A stretch of DNA of 64,000 nt, taken from contig JAKOGI010000110.1 in assembly GCA_029747015.1 (NCBI GenBank), forward strand, positions 263,233 to 327,232. Reading direction: 5' to 3'. Shown in pieces: positions 10,291-24,684 of the stretch. Origin of the DNA: Carnegiea gigantea. Lineage: Eukaryota; Streptophyta; Magnoliopsida; Caryophyllales; Cactaceae. Each line of letters opens with the position of its first letter. Position 1 is the first letter of the stretch. The notes under the pieces are model-generated. The model searched no databases and was not told the origin of the DNA. It worked only from the letters and a program-made list of their open reading frames with translations. The position numbers and the translations under genes were made by a program.

Positions 10291-12674
10291 AGAGGAATAA
10301 AAGGAGGCCCCCTTTTATAGCTGCATAATTTGCTCACATGATGATTCTGTGCCCAAGTTTAGTCTTTAGGAGATCTCTATCTGCGTTGCAAGAACTAAGA
10401 AAATACTTTTGTATTTAGTTTCTCAGATGTGTGATAGTTCTGTTGCCCCTCTCTCGACAGTATTATGGAAAATTTTTCGCTGTTCCAGAGTATGAGGCTA
10501 CAATCCTGTCACATTTAGATCCCTGTAGCGTGACTTATTTGAAGCTTGGTACCATTTGTTTCGCTGTTTTCGGTAATAAACAAAGGCATCATCAATTTGC
10601 CTCTCATTCTTTGTCTCTAGTCCTCAATGTATCAAGCTGTGTGGTTTAAATGAAACCATTTTCAAGCAGAATGTAGGGCTTCCCTTGGAAAATGATTTCG
10701 AAGAACATGACTTCAGAATTTCCTCCGTTTTCTAGTTGGGTTTCACTAATTTTGGCTCTTGCATCCAGTTTGTCCCACCTGTTGTCTCAAGTTGTGCATG
10801 TCGAATGACTTCTCCGTTTAATGGTTAGCAGTGAACGTTAGAAACCGCCTGTTTTCAGTGATATTTGATTCTTCTACTTTATTTTGGACTTTTAATGGTC
10901 TTGAATCCCCCATTTGAATCCTACGTGTGCTCTTATTTCAAGGGTCAGAGGGTATTTAACTATATTCCAGTTTTAAAGCGTCCTGTGCTCTTCATCTGAT
11001 ATTGGTTTTTAACTAGTCTGGCTAGCGCCCGCCTTTCAGCAATCAATGGAGCACCTTTGATTGCACGCTGGTCCAGTTTTTGAATTTGTTTCCAGAGCCC
11101 CTCCTCATGATTTTAGTTTTCTTCATGTTTTTTTTTTTTTTCCTGTGGTGTGTGGAAAGTGATTTATTATTATATCTGTGTTTGGTTTGAGAAGCTTGGT
11201 GGTTGATGTTTGATGAGCCTGTTGTGTAGAATAGTGCCCCAACTAAACATACGAGCAGTTTGTTCAGGTCGAGTTAATTTTGAGCTGTTTGTTTGAGTAT
11301 GTTGGGCCAACTGTGTTTTTCAAAGTTGAGGTTGTCAGGATGGTCGATGTGAGCTTGATTCAGGTCGCAATCGTGTTAGCTTGCTTCGGCTGCAGGCAGC
11401 ATGTGGTTTCATATGGCTAGTTGGTTATGGACTATGCATTTGCAAGACATCGTTCTTCCCTTCATCCAATTCGTATGTTATGAAACAACTTAGTGCGCTC
11501 CCTCTCTCTCTCTTACGTGCACGCACACAATTTCCCTGCCAATATTAGAAACAGGGTATGTGAAAGAGCAGTGTATCTGCTCGGGTGGTAAAATTATACC
11601 GTAGTATTAGACCTACCTCGCAAGTTAGATGCGAAGACATAAACCTCATTCCCCCGTTTTTGTCGGTTTCATTTTTAAAAAAAATATCTTTGACCCTATC
11701 TTGCAAAGTAGGCTAAAAAGTACTACATGACAACTCGCTTGTGCGTGTACACATCTCAAACTCAGGAAGCCCCATTTGAACTTCTTGTTATTATTCATCA
11801 CGGCCGAAAATGAAGATGGTTCTATTATGCATTGAATTTGCACAAAGGGGGCTGATGACAGTGACATGCAATTTTGGGCTTTTTCTCGGGTTAGATAAAT
11901 TGCTATTTGTATTTGAAGCTGTTCGAGTGCTGTGCTGTATTTAGTTGCAGGCATTGTCCTTCAGATCAGCACTCGGTTTTTGACAATGACAAATATATGA
12001 ACCTAGTAGAGGATTGACTAAAATGGGGCACTTGCGTTCATTTGCTGGCTGTCAGTAGTTTTGGTCTCTTTTCATTCTAATTTCTGTCTTCAATTTCTTT
12101 GTTTTGTCTCATGATTTCTACATCGGGGTGTCTCTCACTTGAGGTGGGATTTCGAGATAGACATGGAGTGGTCCCATACTATGAGCAACTCACCTTATTT
12201 CCAACTCTAGTGGCAAAATGATAAATGTCTTGTTATAAAGCATTCTGGTCTTGCCTTTAAAATTATATCGTTATCTACTTATGTATAAATTGTAAAATAT
12301 GGTATAATTGAATAGTAGAAATGTGTCACTACTTATAAATTGTATAAAATCATCAAATCATCTTCTTTACAGAATTTTTCACATTTATAAAATTATGTGT
12401 TATCATATGTCTTGCAGATGTGGTTGAACCGATTATTTCGAGACCATTGGCATCATAGATAAATATCTACGCTTAGCTATTTATAATTAATTGTAATTAT
12501 CAAAAAATTGAAGATTTTAAATTATAAAACACATAAATTTAGGTTGAAGTAAGACAGTTAAGACTATCTGCCTCTGTGCAGGGTTTACTTGTAGAAAATA
12601 GATTCAAAAATATTTGGATGTGAACTGTTGTTTTCTCCCCCTCCCCAAAAGAATCACAAAAGATGGTGTGCTAA

Positions 12675-13006
12675 AGGTTTGTTTTTTCGTAGGGAAATAT
12701 GGGTTGGTAAATGAGTGAAGTTGGTTGAGATTGTTAGAAGTGGATTGAAGAAGGTTGAAGTGGGTGTTTTTTGTTTAAGTGGGTTGAAATTGGTTGAGGT
12801 AGACCGATGTGGGTTGAAGTGGGTTAAAGTTAGTGGAAGTAGGTTAAATTTTTTTGTATAATAGGTAAAAGTTGGTTGAAGTAAGTTGATTTTTTTTTCC
12901 TTATATGATGGGTACAAGTTGGTTAAAATAGCAGGAAGTGGGTTGAAGTGGATTAATATGTGTTGAAGTTGATAAATTTGAATTTACCGATAAAAAGAAC
13001 TGGGCC
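12675..13006 (-). mobile_element. Tourist-like MITE with TTCAACC-subrepeat core (332 bp)
   Basis: Flanked by the 3-bp target duplication TAA (12672-12674 and 13007-13009). The ends are inverted: AGGTTTGTTTTTTCG at the left, and at the right GATAAAAAGAACTGGGCC, which pairs with the family end GGGCCTGTTCTTTT. The interior is a degenerate array of GGTTGAAGTGG-like units (TTCAACC on the other strand). TAA target sites with GGGCC ends are typical of PIF/Harbinger (Tourist-like) MITEs. It sits against the left border of the LINE remnant. Confidence 0.75.
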
Positions 13007-13014
13007 TAAGATTA

Positions 13015-13930
13015 TAGTATTACGGCGGAGGAGGTTGGTAGCAAAAATCTTGTCCCATATTCTCTGCACGATACTCAGTAACAAAGTATACCATTCCCTG
13101 TTGGATACGAAAGTTTGGTGTAATGCGTAAAATTAAGATTTTTCCATGGAAACTTCATTCGATGGCCAGTCTCCTACGTAAAGGTATTTAACCTGATCCA
13201 ACTTGCCTCATGTAAATTATTAAGGATATAGATCACCTATTTGTTAAATGTCCTATAGTGAAGAAAACTTGGATCTTGCGGTTAGTCATAATTGGTTTCT
13301 GTCATTTCTGTTCCTACAAACAACTACTTTTCTTTGGGAAGGATTACATGCTTTGTATACCGCACGTAGTATTTCTCTTACTCAAGTAGTGTTTCTCCCA
13401 TAAGGTATCTAGAAGAATTGTAATATTATAGTTTTTAATCATGAGGTACCGAAACCTATGGATTCCCTACTAACGGCTCAAGATAATTGGGTCGAATGAG
13501 AATTACATACTTCGTCTTTCCATAGTTCTTCCTTACATCATTTATCTACTCCATCATCTCATAAACCCACCCAGCTCATTGGGTGGAGAACTCCACCGGG
13601 GGTATGTTAAACTTAATATTGGTGGTACATATTCTTCTTCCGGGTCGGCAGCAAGATTTGTTCTCAGAAACTGGACAGAGTGTTTTACTTAGGCGGGAAC
13701 ACAATTCTTAGACGGTACCCCCATCTTGGTTGTAGAAGCGACAGCGACTCTTGTTAAGGGCCGCCATCATCTTATTGTTGAAGGTAATAATAGTCATCAT
13801 ACAAATTGTTCAAGGTCCTATTACATCCCTTTGGTAGATTTACACTTTGTTACAAGACGTCTAAAATATGATCTCTCCTAATGTGCATCATCTGTTCCAA
13901 CGTACCTATCGAGAAGGCAACATGATAATT
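13015..13930 (+). pseudogene. Decayed LINE-type ORF2 fragment (zf-RVT and RNase H-like parts)
   Basis: Frames joined across stops and frameshifts show KIKIFPWKLHSMA, then IKDIDHLFVKCPIVKKTW at about 13215-13275. This matches the zinc-binding region that follows reverse transcriptase in plant non-LTR elements (zf-RVT). At about 13581-13780 comes WRTPPG, GYVKLNIGGTYSSSGSAA, RFVLRNW, LVVEATATLVKG and LIVEGN, as in RNase H-like (RVT_3) domains of plant LINE-type proteins. Several in-frame stops and at least one frameshift (at the G-run near 13598) make it inactive. The reverse transcriptase itself is not visible. Only short pieces are given here; no repaired product is implied. Confidence 0.75.
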
Positions 13931-15155
13931 TAGTGGTTGGTAAAATATGGTTTTATTATTTGTTTAATGTCTATTTCTTCTTTTTCTATCCCTTTGTATA
14001 GAGAGTTTCTTTCTATTCTCATAAATGACAATTAGTGAGAATGTTGTCTAAATTCCGTGTACTTACTTTTTTTTAAGGGAAAAAAAACCCCTTTCTTCAT
14101 AATAGACTACCAAACTATGAGTACACGCTAGGTAATTTTTGGTGGTTCTCGAATCGTCTGCGTTGAAACAATAAATTAATCTTGCCTTTTCCATTACCCC
14201 GGAGACAATTAGAAGAGATTTATTTTTGGGATTGAATTTAACCAGTTGGATTAGTCCCTCAATTTTTCTCTTGTTGAGGAATCTGAAACTCATAAAATTG
14301 AGTTCAATTCAATGATAAGTTTAACTTGGGACAAGGTGGGTTTGACTTTCACTTTTTAGCTTCTATTCTATATATGAGAATACGTCCAATTATCGAATAG
14401 TTGCCTTATGTATAACTGCACAACAAAATTTCCATTCCATTATTGTTTTCATAGCCTTATTCTAATACATATTATATTGCCAGAATTCTATAAGTAGTCT
14501 TGTTCAAAATAGATAAGGTAAAAACAGACATAGTTTATGAGGCCAATATTGAGCATTTTCAAGGATAAACGTTATCTTTCTTTCTGTTCTTCTAGAAAAG
14601 CGGAAAATCTATTCATTTTTAATTCACCATTCAGGATCCACAATACATCTCTAAAATTAAAGAATATAGTCTTAAATGTTAAAAAAAAAACTATCCAAAC
14701 TTTCAAAAAATCTTACTTAGAGTAACTTCAATACTCGTCTTCATGTACAAATTGTTGTTTTTCCAAAGTACTAAAGGGAAAAAATCCACCATTTTTTAAT
14801 AATATTTTTCAAAATATGACTTGGAGAAACTATATTTGCATATAAAAGCACACTGATAAATGTAATTGGTTCATTTTGAGTTTTATTCTTTCAACCCAGT
14901 ATTTTCATGCGTGGTATTTTCGATCTGATTATGCAACATCGCATTGGCGAATATTTGCGGGCATTTTGTTACTATATCGAGAAGGGTGATGATAGATCTG
15001 TTGGCCTAGTGAAGATTTTGTAGTTGAGATATAATTCTAACGTGAGTGATTGCATTTGACCAAACTTGAAAAGCTATTAGAGAGCCTTGCTTATGAAAAA
15101 AGAAAAAGAAAAGAGAATTGAACCAGAGAGCCATAATTCTAACACTATGCCACAC
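13931..15155. other. AT-rich spacer, nothing recognised
   Basis: AT-rich sequence with poly-A and poly-T runs. The first ~110 bases may be the 3' end of the LINE remnant. No ORF with family resemblance and no terminal repeats were found. Confidence 0.5.
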
Positions 15156-15158
15156 TAA

Positions 15159-15412
15159 ATGCCTATTCTTTTCGCTGGAAAATAAGGTAGAAAAAAGGAA
15201 AAAATTGTGAATAAATGAAACTTTTTCAAGACGAGTGGAAAAGAATGCGAAAGAGAGGGAAGGACTCGGAAGGAATAGGAAAAATTGGGAATTCTCTCGA
15301 AAGAAGTGGGAAAGAATGTGAAAGCTTGAGATTTTTTAGATGAACTAGGAAGAAATGAAAAAGAATTGAAAGAGTTGCGAACTCCTTATTTACTAATAAA
15401 AAGAACAGGTCC
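15159..15412. mobile_element. MITE sharing the same terminal repeats but a different core (254 bp)
   Basis: TAA flanks both sides (15156-15158 and 15413-15415). The ends ATGCCTATTCTTTTCGC and AAAAAGAACAGGTCC are inverted and match the termini of the TTCAACC-core MITEs. The interior instead carries GGAAAGAATGTGAAAG-type purine subrepeats. It is therefore a sister subfamily or a core replacement. Confidence 0.65.
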
Positions 15413-15655
15413 TAAAGGCCACAATTTTCCAAACAAATAAACTCAAAGGATAATAAAATTATCAGGAATCGAGACCGAAATTATTATGTTAGATCGCTAT
15501 GTATAATTTCTAGTGTGGGTGCATCTAATAATTTAACAAAATAATGTGCATGAATCCGTGGATAAAAAAGTCTACCCAAGAGGCAAGTATATGCATGTTA
15601 TCAATTTATCTACTTCAAAATGACACAGAATATAAGTCACAAAATAGTATACATA

Positions 15656-15939
15656 GGCCTTATTCTTTTCGTTGGAAAATATGCGTTGGTAAATGGATGA
15701 AATTGATTGAGATTAGTAGAAGTGGGCTAAAATAGGTTGAAGTGTGTGTTTTTTTGGTTGAAGTAGGGTTGAATTTTTTTTTTTGGTATCATGGGTAGAA
15801 GTTGGTTAAAATAATTGAAAGTGGGTTGAAGTTGGTTAAAATAAATTGAAGTTGGTATTCTTTTATTTAAAGTTCGTAAAGTATATTGAAATTAGTTGAG
15901 ACTGGTAAATTTAAATTTACCAACGAAAAAAATAGGGCC
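15656..15939 (-). mobile_element. Tourist-like MITE with TTCAACC-subrepeat core (284 bp)
   Basis: The left end GGCCTTATTCTTTTCGTTGG pairs with the right end CCAACGAAAAAAATAGGGCC; the 3-bp flank is ATA on both sides (15653-15655 and 15940-15942). The core contains GGTTGAAGTGG-like repeats. It has the same orientation as the copy at 12675-13006. Confidence 0.72.
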
Positions 15940-16583
15940 ATAGAGTCCATGGTAATATAACTCAATCATAGACAAAATAAATAATGATATGGATATAAAG
16001 CATAACATTAATCAAGCCAGAAAATCATCATAAGAATATCTGTGTAATTAAATATGTCAATAATTATGTCATCTATGTTCTAAAATTTTACTAAGAAAAT
16101 TTTAGAGAGAAAAGAAAGAGAGACAACGAGTGTGAAAACTCACTTAACAAGAATATTCTTTTACAAAGACTCGTTATTAATTATAACTAGCTAAGACCCG
16201 TGCGTTGCTCCGGGATTAAATTTTTGAATAAGTAAATGGTACTTTAAAAGTGTCGTTGAATAATTATTGGGTCGACGTCAATCAATTGATATAAAGAAAT
16301 AATGAAAATTTTAGTCTAACTCAAAAGAATTGGGGTAAGTAGCGAAAACACTATCACAACTACTTTTTTTTTCATTGAGGCAATTTTAAAAAAAAAAAAA
16401 GAGGTTTCAAGCATACATGTTTTCTTGGGTATATACCCAAACATTGCATCAGATTTGAATTTTTAAATAATAAAATGGATATTTTAAGAATAACATTATA
16501 TTATTATTAATGTCAATTCTCTATAACCTTTATAGAAAAATTATTTGTTATTTCTAAATTGTCTTGAAAATTTGCATATAACT

Positions 16584-16695
16584 GTGTGTGTGTTTGTACA
16601 TACTTACATACCCACGTAACTACACACATACATACATTCATACACACACACACACACATACGCACATATATATACATACTTACATACCCACGTGT

Positions 16696-16753
<58 letters not shown>

Positions 16754-16778
16754 GTAAACATATATATGTCTGTGTGTG

Positions 16779-16812
<34 letters not shown>
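16584..16812. repeat. Compound CA/TACA/CT/TA microsatellite in the outer Helitron
   Basis: TGTGTG, then TACATACA and CACACA units, a (TC)n run at about 16698-16734, then (TA)n with ATGTAAACATAT interruptions. The right arm has the matching tract at about 23205-23395, but there the CT block is replaced by CACACGCGCACAC. Confidence 0.9.
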
Positions 16813-18800
<1,988 letters not shown>

Positions 18801-18807
18801 ATAAATT

Positions 18808-18849
<42 letters not shown>

Positions 18850-19539
18850 TATACATATACATATACATGTATGTGTGTTGGGGGGGCGCGGGGATGTTGT
18901 CTGTACAATGCATGGTCTCGAGGTATAATATAATTAAGTAGTACGAATTGTAATAATACTCAATCTACAATATTTTTTTGTTCTTGTTTGGGCGTGAATT
19001 CGGACGCTTTGTTAATGTTGATGAGTTTTGATTGTTTATTTATATTGTATCTATAATTTATGAAATTTCGCTAAGCACTATAAAATGGAATTTTTATAGG
19101 TTATCTTTTTTGGGTATAAATGAAAGCATATAGATAGACTATTGACAGTATTTAATTTATACAAAAATTGGAAATATTGTTTATTTGAATTTTATGTATA
19201 ACACAAATTCTTATTCTATAAATTTGTATCTTTTATTAAAATATTTTTAACAACATACTAATCAATTTATGAATAACAAAAAATAATAAGTTTAAAAATA
19301 AAGACAGTACTCACTTTAAAAGTAAATGTGTAAAACTTTTATTATCTGATTTTACACTTTGTTGATTGATGATATAGATCCTACCATTTACCTATCATAA
19401 ATGAGCCCTAAGTTTATGTTTGAATTGAGGGAAAAGATGATGGGGAATTTTTTGAGAAGTTGGTCTCAAGGAGTTAATGTGAGAGAGAGAGAGAATCAAG
19501 GAAGTTACTAATGAATTTTTTTTGGATCCGTAGGAGACA

Positions 19540-19590
19540 CAAAAGGCAATACAATGGGGGAGAAGGGAATCGAACCTGGGACCTAATGCA
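19540..19590 (-). repeat. SINE-like tail with tRNA B box captured in the Helitron (left copy)
   Basis: GGTTCGATTCC (minus strand, 19576-19566) matches the tRNA-type B box. It is followed by CTTCTCCCCCATTGTATTG, a TGTGTCTCCTACGGATCC block and then an A-run. The same order is seen in the SINE at 28602-28953. Plus-strand copies have the B box at 19794-19804 and 20300-20310. No A box is visible upstream, so it is a 5'-truncated SINE carried by the Helitron. Confidence 0.6.
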
Positions 19591-19627
19591 CCCAATACAA
19601 CTTTTTATTTTTTAAAAAATAATTAAA

Positions 19628-20800
19628 TCTATTATAATATAAAAGAAATATTTGGTTGACTTGCATGAGAGTGATTTTAGGAGGTTGACTTAATTACAAC
19701 CCTTAATCAAATACTCTGTCAAATCTCAGCCATCAATCAAAAATTTAATTATTTTTTAAAAAATAAAAAGTTGTATTGGGTGCATTAGGTCCAGGTTCGA
19801 TTCCCTTCTCCCCCATTGTATTGCCCTTTGTGTCTCCTACGGATCCAAAAAAAATTCATTAGTAACTTCCTTGATTCTCTCTCTCTCGCACATTAACTCC
19901 TTGAGACCAACTTCTCAAAAAATTCCCCATCATGTTTTCCCTCAATTCAAACATAAACTTAGGGCTCATTTGTGATAGGTAAATGGTAGGATCTATATCA
20001 TCAATCAACCAAGTGTAAAATCAGATAATAAAAGTTTTACACATTTACTTTTAAAGTGAGTACTATCTTTATTTTTAAACTTATTATTTTTGTTATTCAT
20101 AAATTGATTAGTATGTTGTTAAAAATATTTTAATAATTATAATATAAAAGAAATGTTTGGTTGACTTGCATGAGTGTGATTTTAGGAGGTTGACTTAATT
20201 ACAACCCTTGATCAAATACTCTGTCAAATCTCAGCCATCAATCAAAAATTTAATTATTTTTTAAAAAATAAAAAGTTGCATTGGGTGCATTAGGTCCCAG
20301 GTTCGATTCCCTTCTCCCCCATTGTATTGCCCTTTGTGTCTCCTACGAATCCAAAAAAAATTCATTAGTAACTTCCTTGATTCTCTCTCTCTCTCACATT
20401 AACTCCTTGAGACCAACTTCTCAAAAAATTCCCCATTATATTTTCCCTCAATTCAAACATAAACTTAGGGCACATTTATGATAGGTAAATGGTAGGATCT
20501 ATATCATCAATCAACCAAGTGTAAAATCAGATAATAAAAGTTTTACACATTTACTTTTAAAGTGATTGAGACCAATTTCTCAAAAAATTCCCCATAATAT
20601 TTTCCCTCAATTCAAACATAAACTTAGCGCTCATTTATGATAAGTAAATGGTAGGATCTATATCATCAATCAACCAAGTGTAAAATCAGATAATAAAAGT
20701 TTTACACATTTACTTTTAAAGTGAGTACTATCTTTATTTTTAAACTTATTATTTTTTGTTATTCATAAATTGATTAGTATGTTGTTAAAAATATTTTAAT
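19628..20800 (+). repeat. Partial tandem duplications at the 5' end of the inner Helitron
   Basis: Copy 1 runs from 19628 to about 20133 and breaks off after GTTGTTAAAAATATTTTAAT. Copy 2 restarts at about 20137 with ATTATAATATAAAAG, missing only the first bases of the Helitron end. Within copy 2, the block from about 20407 (TTGAGACCAACTTCTC) to 20563 is repeated from 20564. The outer copy lacks these. Confidence 0.8.
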
Positions 20801-21170
20801 AAAAGATACAAATTTATAGAATAAGAATTTGTGTTATACATAAAATCCAAACAAACAATATTTTCAATTTTTGTATAAATTAAATACTATCAATAGTCTA
20901 TCTATATGCTTTCATTTATACCCAAAAAGGATAACCTATAAAAATTCCATTTTATAGTGCTTAGCGAAATTTCATAAATTATAGATACAGTATAAATAAA
21001 CAATCAAAACTCATCAACATTAACAAAGCGTCCGAATTCACGCCCAAACGAAAACAAAAAAACATTGTAGATTGAGTATTATTACAATTCGTACTACTTA
21101 ATTATATTATACCTCGAGACCATGCATTGTACAGACAACATCCCCGCGCCCCCCCAACACACATATATGT

Positions 21171-21185
21171 ATATGTATATGTATA

Positions 21186-21282
<97 letters not shown>
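21171..21282. repeat. Long (TA)n tract in the right arm
   Basis: About 110 bases of TATGTA then pure TA. Its counterpart in the left arm is only about 60 bases (18806-18868). Confidence 0.95.
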
Positions 21283-21283
<1 letters not shown>

Positions 21284-22142
21284 AATTTATATACAAATTT
21301 GTGCTCACTCCTATCTTCAAGGATGTTTGCACAATTGGGTCGCAGCTAAATGGGGTGGAGGTGAAATAAATTAGAAATCTATACGTTAGGGCAAAGCATG
21401 ATGGAGATTGAATCGTGTTGATACAATGTGTTTGTGCAATACCCCCTCAAACAAAACAAAATAGAGAGAGCATATAGAATTTATAAAGAATTACGGCGTA
21501 TTAGATGTCCAAAATTATTGAAGGGTTTGCTCTAAGTAAGCGTTATTGGTTGTGTGTCCCTTCCTCCCCTGTCCTTGCCCTAAAAAGAAATGTGCAAATT
21601 AGTGCAGCTGGACCTTTTTGGGAAGGGAGGAAGGGGGAGGGTGGGGCGGAACTTAAATTGATGTGATTGATAAATAAATAATTACATAACATTCAACACG
21701 TTCATAAATATTAAATGTTTATTATGACGTGTAATTAGCTTAGTATAATAATAAATATTTCCATGGTTTTAATTCTTCCTATGTTTTTATCAGACATTTT
21801 ACAAATGTAATCTATAATGAATTTCCGTAAAGAAAACTAGCTAGACACTAATTTGCGTTAATAAGGTTAATGACAATATCTTTAAACTAGACTTCTTTTC
21901 TTTTTTTTCTAAATGCCAAAATCCATATATATGCTACAAGGTATGTTTCTTTTTTTTTTTAATTATTTTCATTCATCACTTGGATAAATAGGATTGACGA
22001 GAATTTTCTTAAATACTTGCAATTAGGGGTCAAATAAAAAAATTAGTTTGATGATTGAAACGTTACAGCTTGATGTGTTTTATGCTCAAATAGGTAGAGG
22101 TGGTTATCGCCAATATGACAATGTTAATGGTTTATTATGCAG

Positions 22143-22214
<72 letters not shown>

Positions 22215-23204
22215 CATATGTGGTCGAACCGAAATCAAAACCGAAATTCTAAATTTTTTTTGGTTTGATTAGCCAAACCGACTTTTTTAGAAAGTCGAAC
22301 CAGTTAACCGGGTTTTCAGTTTGGCCTTTGGGTTTTTCAGTTTGATTTTTCGACTTTGGTTTTTGTGCTCACTCATACCTTCAAGGATGTTTGCACAATT
22401 GGGTCGCTACTGTATGAGATGGAGGTGAAAGAAATTAGAAATCTATACTTTGGGCAAAGGATGCTGGGAATTTAATCGTGTTGGGGCAATGTATTTGTGC
22501 AACACCCCTTCAAACAAAACAAAATGGAGAGAGTATATAGAATTTTGAATAATTGCGGCGATTAGATGTCCAAAATTGTTAAAGGGTTTGCTCTAAGTTA
22601 GCGTTATTGATTGTGTGTCCCTTCCCTCCCCCGTCCCCCACCCTAAAAACAAATGTGTAAATTAGTGCAGCTGTACCTTTTTTCAAGGGGGGAGGGGGAG
22701 GGCGGGGCGGAACTTGGATTGATGTGATTGATAAATAAAAAATTATATGACATTCAATACGTTCACAAATATTAAAAGTTTATTATGACGTCTAATTAGC
22801 TTAGTATAATAATAAATGTTTCCATGGTTTTAATTCTTTTTATGTTTTCGTCACACATTTTATAAATGTAACCCATAATGAATTTCCGTAAAGAAAACTA
22901 GCTAAACACTAATTTGTGTCACTAAGGTTAATGACAATCTCTTTAAACTAAGCTTCTTTTCTTTTTTCCTAAATGCCAAAGTCCATATATATGGTACAAA
23001 ATATGTTTCTTTTTTTTTTTAATTCTTTTCATTCATCACCTGGATAGAATAGGATTAACAAGAATTTTCTTAAATACTTGCAATTAGGGGTCAAATAAAA
23101 AAATTGGTTTTATGATTGAAACTTTGGAACTTGATGTGTTTTATGCTCAAACAGGTTGAGGTAGTTTTCGCCAATATGACAACGTTAATGGTTTATTCTG
23201 CAGA
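21283..23204. repeat. Tandem ~0.9-1-kb duplication inside the inner Helitron
   Basis: Inverted counterpart of the pair in the left arm: units at about 21283-22145 and 22204-23204, again separated by (TA)n (22146-22203). The order of blocks is identical, and the arms look far more alike to each other than the two units within one arm. Confidence 0.8.
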
Positions 23205-23241
<37 letters not shown>

Positions 23242-23888
23242 TACACACACGCGCACACACACACACACACACACGTGGGTATGTAAGTATGTATATATAT
23301 GTGCGTGTGTGTGTATGTATGTGTGTATGTATGTGTGTAGTTACATGGGTATGCAAGTATGTACAAACACACACACAGTTATATGCAAATTTTCAAGACA
23401 ATTTAGAAATAACAAATAATTTTTCTATAAAGGTTATAGAGAATTGACATTAATAATAATATAATGTTATTCTTAAAATATTCATTTTATTATTTAAAAA
23501 TTCAAATCTGATGCAATGTTGGGTATATACCCAAGAAAACATGTATGCTTGAAACCTCTTTTTTTTTTTTTTAAATTGCCTCAATGGAAAAAAAAGTAGT
23601 TGTGATAGTGTTTTCGCTACTTACCCCAATTCTTTTGAGTTAGACTAAAATTTTCATTATTTCTTTATATCAATTGATTGACGTCGACCCAATAATTATT
23701 CAACGACACTTTTAAAGTACCATTTACTTATTCAAAAATTTAATCCCGGAGCAACGCACGGGTCTTAGCTAGTTTTTGATTGATGGCTGAGATTTGACAG
23801 AGTATTTGATCAAGGGTTGTAACTAAGTCAACCTCCTAAAATCACTCTCATGCAAGTCAATCAAACATTTCTTTTATATTATAATAGA

Positions 23889-24684
23889 TGTCACTGTCAT
23901 TTAGTATAAGTTTCATCATTTAAAAATAAGAGAATTGTTAGGATAAAAATTAAAAGACCATTAACTAAGTAAACTAATATTTTAGAATTTAAATTTTGGC
24001 ATTTATTGTAATGTTAGTGAGCACGTGTTTCACTTTGACTTTTCTGAACTCTCGAAAATATCTCTGTTTGGTAATCAGAAAATATCTTCTAAATTAGTTA
24101 AATTACTGTGCAAGAAGTTACGGCGGAGTCATTCCTATCATCTCATTTTCAGATTTTGACATTCAGCAATGAGTTGGTGGAGGCTGCACATCATCATTTC
24201 CCTTTCCAAGTCTGCACAATTCATGCCAGTACTTTCACCCTTTTTTATCCTCATTTATATCAATTAGATTGATTCGAATAATTTTACACTTAATTTTCTT
24301 AAATAAAATTTTGAGTTCCAATAATTTAATACTTATTTTTCTTAAATAAAATTTTAAGTTCGAATTTTATAAATAAAGAAAATAAATTATGCAAAAACTC
24401 TAATCCTTATTAGATTAAAAGTAATTTGACTCCAGAAGATTCCAAAATTTTAAAGAAAAAACTTCGTTCATATCAAAAGTCAAAACTCCATTGAATTTTG
24501 CTAAAATTGACATTATTGTAATATTACATAATCATAATTGCAATTAGCATTATAATTAGAATTAACAGTGTTAAACCCACAACCCAACAACCAAAAAAAC
24601 AAAAGAAAAGTGGCGAAGGAAAAGGCATTCTATCTGATTCTTCAATAGAACAATTTACACCCGACCCGACACACCTTGCCGGAC
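23889..24684. other. AT-rich spacer between the Helitron and the acyltransferase gene
   Basis: No element ends or coding frames were recognised. It includes the 3' flank of the acyltransferase gene and short direct repeats of TTAAATAAAATTTT near 24299 and 24343. Confidence 0.5.

Larger units (their letters stand above)
7859..12660. other. Long gene-poor stretch downstream of the C2 gene
   Basis: The composition here is closer to balanced than in most of the window and rich in TTG/GTT words, resembling a 3' UTR, intron or decayed sequence. I found no open frame with family resemblance on either strand. It contains the flanked insertion at 8871-9056, a C14 run near 9623-9636 and a C/A homopolymer junction near 10269-10290. 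A long 3' UTR intron or a noncoding transcript is possible but not shown. Confidence 0.5.
19628..23772 (+). mobile_element. Non-autonomous Helitron (inner copy) of the same family, opposite orientation
   Basis: It starts with TCTATTATAATATAAAAG at 19628 and ends with the hairpin CCCGGAGCAACGCACGGG and CTAG at 23772. The bases just outside, AATTAAA and TTTTTGATTG, join to restore the sequence seen uninterrupted in the element itself (CAATCAAAAATTTAATT on the other strand, e.g. near 19736-19752). That proves insertion at an A/T site inside the outer copy. Length is 4145 bp, longer than the outer copy because of partial duplications near the 5' end and longer AT tracts. No coding capacity. Confidence 0.9.

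Noticed and set aside
11646..11954. 102-residue minus-strand frame downstream of the C2 gene
   Set aside because: No recognisable domain; chance open frame.
19395..20481. A pair of identical-looking 66-residue frames starting MGALGPRFDSLL, once on each strand
   Set aside because: They are inverted copies of the Helitron's SINE-like segment; the similarity comes from the transposon, not from protein conservation.
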